This document shows, one piece after another, positions 60,110-64,000 of a stretch of 64,000 nucleotides of DNA (its first letter is position 1; each line of letters opens with the position of its first letter). The translations under genes were made by a program, and so were the position numbers. Source of the stretch: Zasmidium citrigriseum (lineage: Eukaryota; Ascomycota; Dothideomycetes; Mycosphaerellales; Mycosphaerellaceae); the NCBI GenBank assembly GCA_002786025.1, contig NHNW01000033.1:620001-684000 (forward strand), read 5' to 3'. The notes under the pieces were generated by a model. The model saw nothing but the letters and a program-made list of their open reading frames with translations, had not been told where the DNA came from and made no database searches.

Positions 60110-60720
60110 CTAATGCTCTTCGCTATACGAATCATCTAGAACATCCCTCTTATCTAAGATATTACCCTTATTATTAACTTCTTTAACTCTTCTCCTTCTA
60201 GCGAAGAACAAAGATGTATCTACAAACTCCTTAATATCTTGCTCTTCTTCCATCTCCCTTACTTCCTCCGTAGTTGGAGGCTTCCTTAACAACCTATCTA
60301 TAGCAGAATTCTTCTTCCTAGGCACATGCCTTACCTTAAAGGTAAACAATCGAATCTAAGCTACCTATCTTGCTATCGAAGAGTTCGGCAAATCCGAGGC
60401 TAGCCTGTTCAATTAATGAACTAGAGTCTTCGCATCCGTCTTAATAAAGAAGAACACCCTAAACAGCTAAGGCTTTAACTTCTTTAATGCCTTTACAATC
60501 GCAAGGCATTCTAGCTTTCCCGCATTATTCCTTCCCTCCGAAGGATTCTATAGTCTACTCTCATACCTGCAGATCTTCCGAACTTCCCCTTCTATCTGCA
60601 TTAACACTGCTCCCTATCCTTGTAGGTATGCATCCACTGCTATAATAATATCCCCTGTATTATTCGAGTAATCTACGGTCTTTAATGCGGGTGTACTCGT
60701 TAGAGCAGCCGCAAGCACAT
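60110..60720 (-). pseudogene. RNase H relic
   Basis: The minus strand reads GDIIIAVDAYL then GAVLMQ, EGRNNAGKLECLAIVKALKK, IKTDAKTLVH and FTFKVRHVPRKKNSAIDRL, the usual gypsy RNase H order. TAG replaces Trp in SIAR*VA*I, where relatives have a conserved Trp. Catalytic Asp in AVDA is retained. Confidence 0.7.
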
Positions 60721-60849
60721 TCTTCGCCTTCTTCTAATCCTTTCCCTACAGGAATGTAGCATTCTTCCTTATTAACTTAAAGAGAGGATTCGCCTTAATA
60801 GCAAACTTCTTAATAAAGAATCTAAAGTAGGTGCACACTCCTACAAAAC

Positions 60850-62100
60850 CTCTTACTTCCGAGACATTCTTCGGCTCTAGCCACTCGAGGATCTTCTCTA
60901 CTTGATGGGGATTCGGCTTCCTTCCTTCCTAATTTATAACGTATCCTACAACATCCATCTCTGTTACAAGGAAGTAAGTTTTCCCCCTATTGATTGTTAG
61001 CCCTACCCTCTCTATATCCGCTAACACTTTATCTATCCACATGATGTGCTTAACAACAAACCTTCGTATTCCAGGTTCAATCTCCTTACCCTCGTAGTCT
61101 GTCTTCGGCCCTTTAATAGGAACATTATCTACGAATGGCTTGCATCGATAAGAAATGTAATCGAGAAGAATTACATCCATAATCCTGTAGCACTAACCTA
61201 TAGAATTCGTTGCTCCCTAAGGAAGTGTTGTTATCCTATACATTCTAAGAGGTGTAGAGAATCNAGTTAAATCTCTGTAGCAAATGCATAGGCCGAACTA
61301 ATTATATCCTAAGAACAGATTAGTAAGGGTGAAAACTCTACATCTAGCAAAATCCTCGGAGAATCCATCGGTCTTAGGTGGCAAATACCTATCCCGCATA
61401 GTAACTCGATTAATCTTAGTTGCTACATTAATAAGCCGGTAGTCATCCTAGGGCTACTTCTTCTTCTTTGGATCTACAACCTTCTTCTTGTTTACATTCT
61501 TCTTTACAAGGAACTATGGATTCCGGTAAGCTCCGCAACATGGCTTAATTACCCTATTCTTTAGCCTTTAGCGTAACATCTCTTCAACAATTGCCTTTAA
61601 ACTCGGGTGCAGTTTAAATCCAGGATGCTGCTATAGTTTATGCGGAACAGTAGCAATTGGCTAAGGTCGAGCAACTTCCGGTTTCACTCTCCTAATGTGA
61701 GTAAAGTCCTATGCGAGAACCTTCTCCCTGTTGTAGAGCATCTCCGTAAACAACTTCTATTCTCCCTCCTTTAGATCCATCCTAACCTTTAAATCTTTCA
61801 ATCTCTGCTTAGTTAACCTGCTTCCTCGCGCAATTTCCGAGAACTTCTTGATTAAATACTTCCTATTAAATGGCCTAGTTCCCTCCAGCAACTTCGCTTC
61901 CTTCGCTAACATCTCCTTCTTCTAATAAATGTTCACCTATAGCGAATGGCTCTTCGTTATAGACACATCCGCATCGATAGGTCGTATCTTGTTAGCCTTC
62001 CTTTTGTAGAGAGTAAAGGCTCCAGGAAAATCCAGTCTGAATAACGAATGCACTCCTAGGAATCCGGGCAATAACCACCCTTTCTTACGTTTCTCGGCAT
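60850..62100 (-). pseudogene. Reverse transcriptase relic
   Basis: The minus strand contains HPSLKAIVEEML, AYRNP*FLVKKN, DDYRLINVATKINRVTMRD, LTNLFLGYN*FGL, TTLP*GATNSIG* and CKPFVDNVPIKGP, followed by GIRRFVVKHIMWIDKVLADI. Relatives have LxDLFxGYDQ and FxDDVPVKGP, so two catalytic Asp positions are Asn here (second one at 61,126-61,124). TAG stands at conserved Gln (TTLPQGATNS) and conserved Trp (RNPWFLV). One unknown base lies at 61,264. Confidence 0.78.
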
Positions 62101-62234
62101 TCACGACATTGTTAATGAGTCCCTGCCTATAAATCGTGCTTAGTTAACGATCCTAGCTAAGAATGCGATCCTCTGAAACCGATAGGAACGCGTGATGTTG
62201 ATTTGCCTCGGCAAACTTGCCTCTAGGGATTTCC

Positions 62235-62248
62235 TAGCCCGCGGGCTA
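62235..62248. repeat. Dispersed palindromic motif, copy 3
   Basis: TAGCCCGCGGGCTA, a perfect palindrome with intact CpGs; the same 26-bp context as copy 1 (TTTCC on the left, ACAAACC on the right). Confidence 0.65.
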
Positions 62249-62279
62249 ACAAACCCTATNATCTTCCTTATCCTTAGGA

Positions 62280-63000
62280 TCTAGCTCAACTATGCACCCC
62301 GCAATAATCTCCTTATCTTCATGAACTCTCGGAACCCCTTCTACCTCCTATGTAATGTCTAGGTAGATAGAAGGCCTAACAAACCTAGCTACATATCCCC
62401 TTCCGATCCTTACGCTAGTAAAGTTCCTACTACCTGTCTTCTCGAGCACTTCTTCCATTATTTGGCATGCCGTTCGATTATTTCTAGCTAAGAAGGTTAC
62501 AGTCTTGCTATTCTTATTCGCAATAGTTCCTTCCTAGCTTCTATTATTACAATTCTTCGTAAGAAGTCGAGTCTTTATAGTCCATGGCCTCCCGAGAATT
62601 AAGGGCATTCTAGGTTGATCCGCAACAAAGAAATCCATGTAGCAGGTAACTCTAAAAACATCCACCAAGACATTCTTACTTACTCCCTTGAAAACCGTAA
62701 TCCCTCCGAGCCCTTATATAGTTATGTTCGACATAGGCTATATAGGCAATCCTGTATTTCGTAACACTGTTTGACTTATTAAACATGCCTTACTCCCTTT
62801 ATTAATCAATCCTCTAAAGCAATACTTCTTGCCTACTCCTAGCTTTACAATTACCTATAGGCTTGGAACAAGAGCATATGTCTGCTTTACCGCAGAAAGG
62901 TCATATTCCTTATTAACTCTTCCCTTCTTTATTCTAGCAGGCAGCGTAGGTAACTTGCTATCGTATTCGATAAGTCGACAAGTTGTTTAGTTCGGAAGTT
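62280..63000 (-). pseudogene. Aspartic protease relic
   Basis: The minus strand reads YCFRGLINKGSKACLISQTV, aligned with the (A/L)IDxGSxxxLI site of retroviral-type proteases; the catalytic Asp is Asn (codon 62,803-62,801). ADQPRMPLILGRPW follows, the family's second conserved block (I/LLGRPW). Confidence 0.65.
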
Positions 63001-64000
63001 AATTACCTGCCTTTATACATCTTCCTATCTGTCCTCCCTATGCGAAGAATCCACTTCTAATTACAACTGCTTGCTCCCTTTTAGCCTTCGCCTACTATTC
63101 TATTACGCTTATCCCTTGCAAGATTTCTTCGGCTTCTTCGTAATAAGTGCTTTCCTCGAGAGGAATGCCTAGTTCCACCTCCTTATCTAACTCCCGTAGA
63201 TACTTGCATGTAGCTTAGAAGTAGAATAAGCTCGATCCTTTCATCGTTCCCATCTACTTTCTCCGATGCGCTCTCCAGAATCTTAATGCCTCCCTAAATG
63301 CTTCCGTGTTCTGAATCCTCTAGTAAACTACTCGCTAGAAATCCTTACTGTAAAGCAACAAATCCTTAACATTGTGGCCACCTACCGAGACAGGTAGGCT
63401 TAACAGGAAGTCTGTCTAGAAGAGATCAACCTTAGAGACCCCTTTTAGTTGATCCGTAGCAGCTTGTTCCCTAAACCTATACTCCTTCCTATATCCTTTT
63501 AATCCAACAGTCTTTAGCTTCTTCTTGTTCGGGGGATTAACAGGTCTCGGCCCAAGTTTAGGTTCAACCCTTAATTCTTTACTCAATCCTTCCGAGAACA
63601 AGATTCCCTTATCCTCCATTTCCTTATCTTCATCTTAATCACGCCCTTAAGTCTGAGATTGAGACTAAGACTAGGAAGCTCCTTGCTTCGAAGACTCCGC
63701 TCTTAACGCCTTATTATGTTGCCGCCTTACTGCATTAATCCTTTCCCTCTCTTCCTCTATTGCTTTATCTAACCTCTCCTTCTTAGCTTGCTTCCTACGA
63801 TTGTTCTTAAGGATTACCTTCGGATAATTACCTAGCTTATTAACTCGATTCTCTCGCTAGTTTAGCTTTAATAGATTAACAGCCTTCTGCTTCCCTTTAT
63901 GTAACGGCATCCTCGTAGGCATTATAGTCTTAATAGGTTCCCCTCTTCCTTTATCCGTAGGAATCTTATTAACAGCCAAAACTCTTGCTCCCTAATCTTT
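63001..64000 (-). pseudogene. gag / N-terminal polyprotein relic (continues beyond window)
   Basis: Minus-strand sequence with ALRFWRAHRRK near 63,270 and a Lys/Arg/Pro-rich upstream region (GPRPVNPPNKKKLKTV; KERLDKAIEEERERIN). Resembles a gag capsid-type helical segment preceded by basic low complexity; no zinc knuckle seen. The 5' portion is outside the window. Confidence 0.5.

Larger units (their letters stand above)
53818..64000 (-). mobile_element. Second Ty3/gypsy-type LTR element, minus strand, truncated by window end
   Basis: Starts at TGTGGGAGGG (53,818), the inside edge of its 3' LTR in element orientation (ends CCCACA). Reading the minus strand from 64,000 downward gives gag, protease, RT, RNase H, integrase, a charged tail, an extra ORF and the 3' LTR. 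More than 10 kb even without the 5' LTR, so unusually long. Stops are mostly TAG/TAA at Gln and sometimes Trp positions. Two ambiguous bases (N at 61,264 and 62,260) indicate assembly uncertainty in repeated sequence. Confidence 0.85.

Noticed and set aside
53818..64000. UAG/UAA recoded as glutamine in this element
   Set aside because: Considered because stops fall on Gln codons so regularly. TAG also replaces conserved Trp, and catalytic Asp is lost by related transitions, so mutation fits better than a changed code; host genes use the standard code.
1..64000. CRISPR arrays, rRNA, prophage
   Set aside because: None seen; fungal nuclear sequence with introns.

Overview
The window is nuclear DNA of a filamentous ascomycete. 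Genes carry short spliceosomal introns (47-64 bp, GTAAGT-type donors, CTAAC or CTGAC branch points), and the gene set is typical of Pezizomycotina: ATG2, a ferric reductase, an MFS transporter, two HET-domain proteins, a class I hydrophobin and a fungal 2OG-dioxygenase-like family. The extreme RIP-like decay of the repeats also fits; a dothideomycete such as a Mycosphaerellales species is my guess, not shown by the sequence.

Region 1 (1 to about 28,150) is an ordinary gene-rich euchromatic block with 13 supported protein-coding genes (the first cut by the window edge). In order: the ATG2 C-terminus, FRE-type ferric reductase (-), MFS transporter (+), a multi-pass membrane protein of unknown function (+), a HET protein (-), a tryptophan/phenylalanine 2-monooxygenase-like flavoenzyme (-), a class I hydrophobin (-), a PGAP4-like glycosyltransferase (-), a 2OG-dioxygenase-like fungal protein (-), a Cys-rich CXC-domain protein (+), an AlaX-type alanyl-tRNA editing protein (+), a second HET protein (+), a zinc-type/quinone-reductase MDR (+) and a type B carboxylesterase (+). 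I rebuilt the exon structures by hand and give the splice positions. I see no single pathway cluster. The genes are individually housekeeping, surface or interaction functions.

Region 2 (about 28,150-53,817) is a gene-free block of dead transposable elements with almost no CpA or TpG dinucleotides, while CpG is kept. It holds (a) a complete Ty3/gypsy element on the minus strand, 30,693-37,488, with 184-bp LTRs and a TATAT target duplication; (b) a plus-strand relic with DUF6589-like signatures (about 39.9-42.0 kb), part of the sequence into which (a) inserted; (c) a large plus-strand relic, about 42-53.8 kb, with a roughly 1,400-codon ORF of unknown family followed by a SNF2-type helicase gene that still shows a recognisable intron. 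In all of them the stops in the frames I read are TAG/TAA at former Gln/Trp codons, with no frameshift seen.

Region 3 (53,818-64,000, continuing past the window) is another minus-strand Ty3/gypsy-type element: gag, protease, RT, RNase H, integrase, then an extra ORF of about 940 codons before a tentative 3' LTR. Its mutation pattern differs sharply from region 2. CA and TG are common, but CAG-derived glutamine codons are mostly TAG. The boundary between the two patterns falls exactly at the LTR edge, 53,817/53,818. Catalytic Asp codons in both LTR elements are changed to Asn by TG-to-TA changes, so neither can be autonomous.
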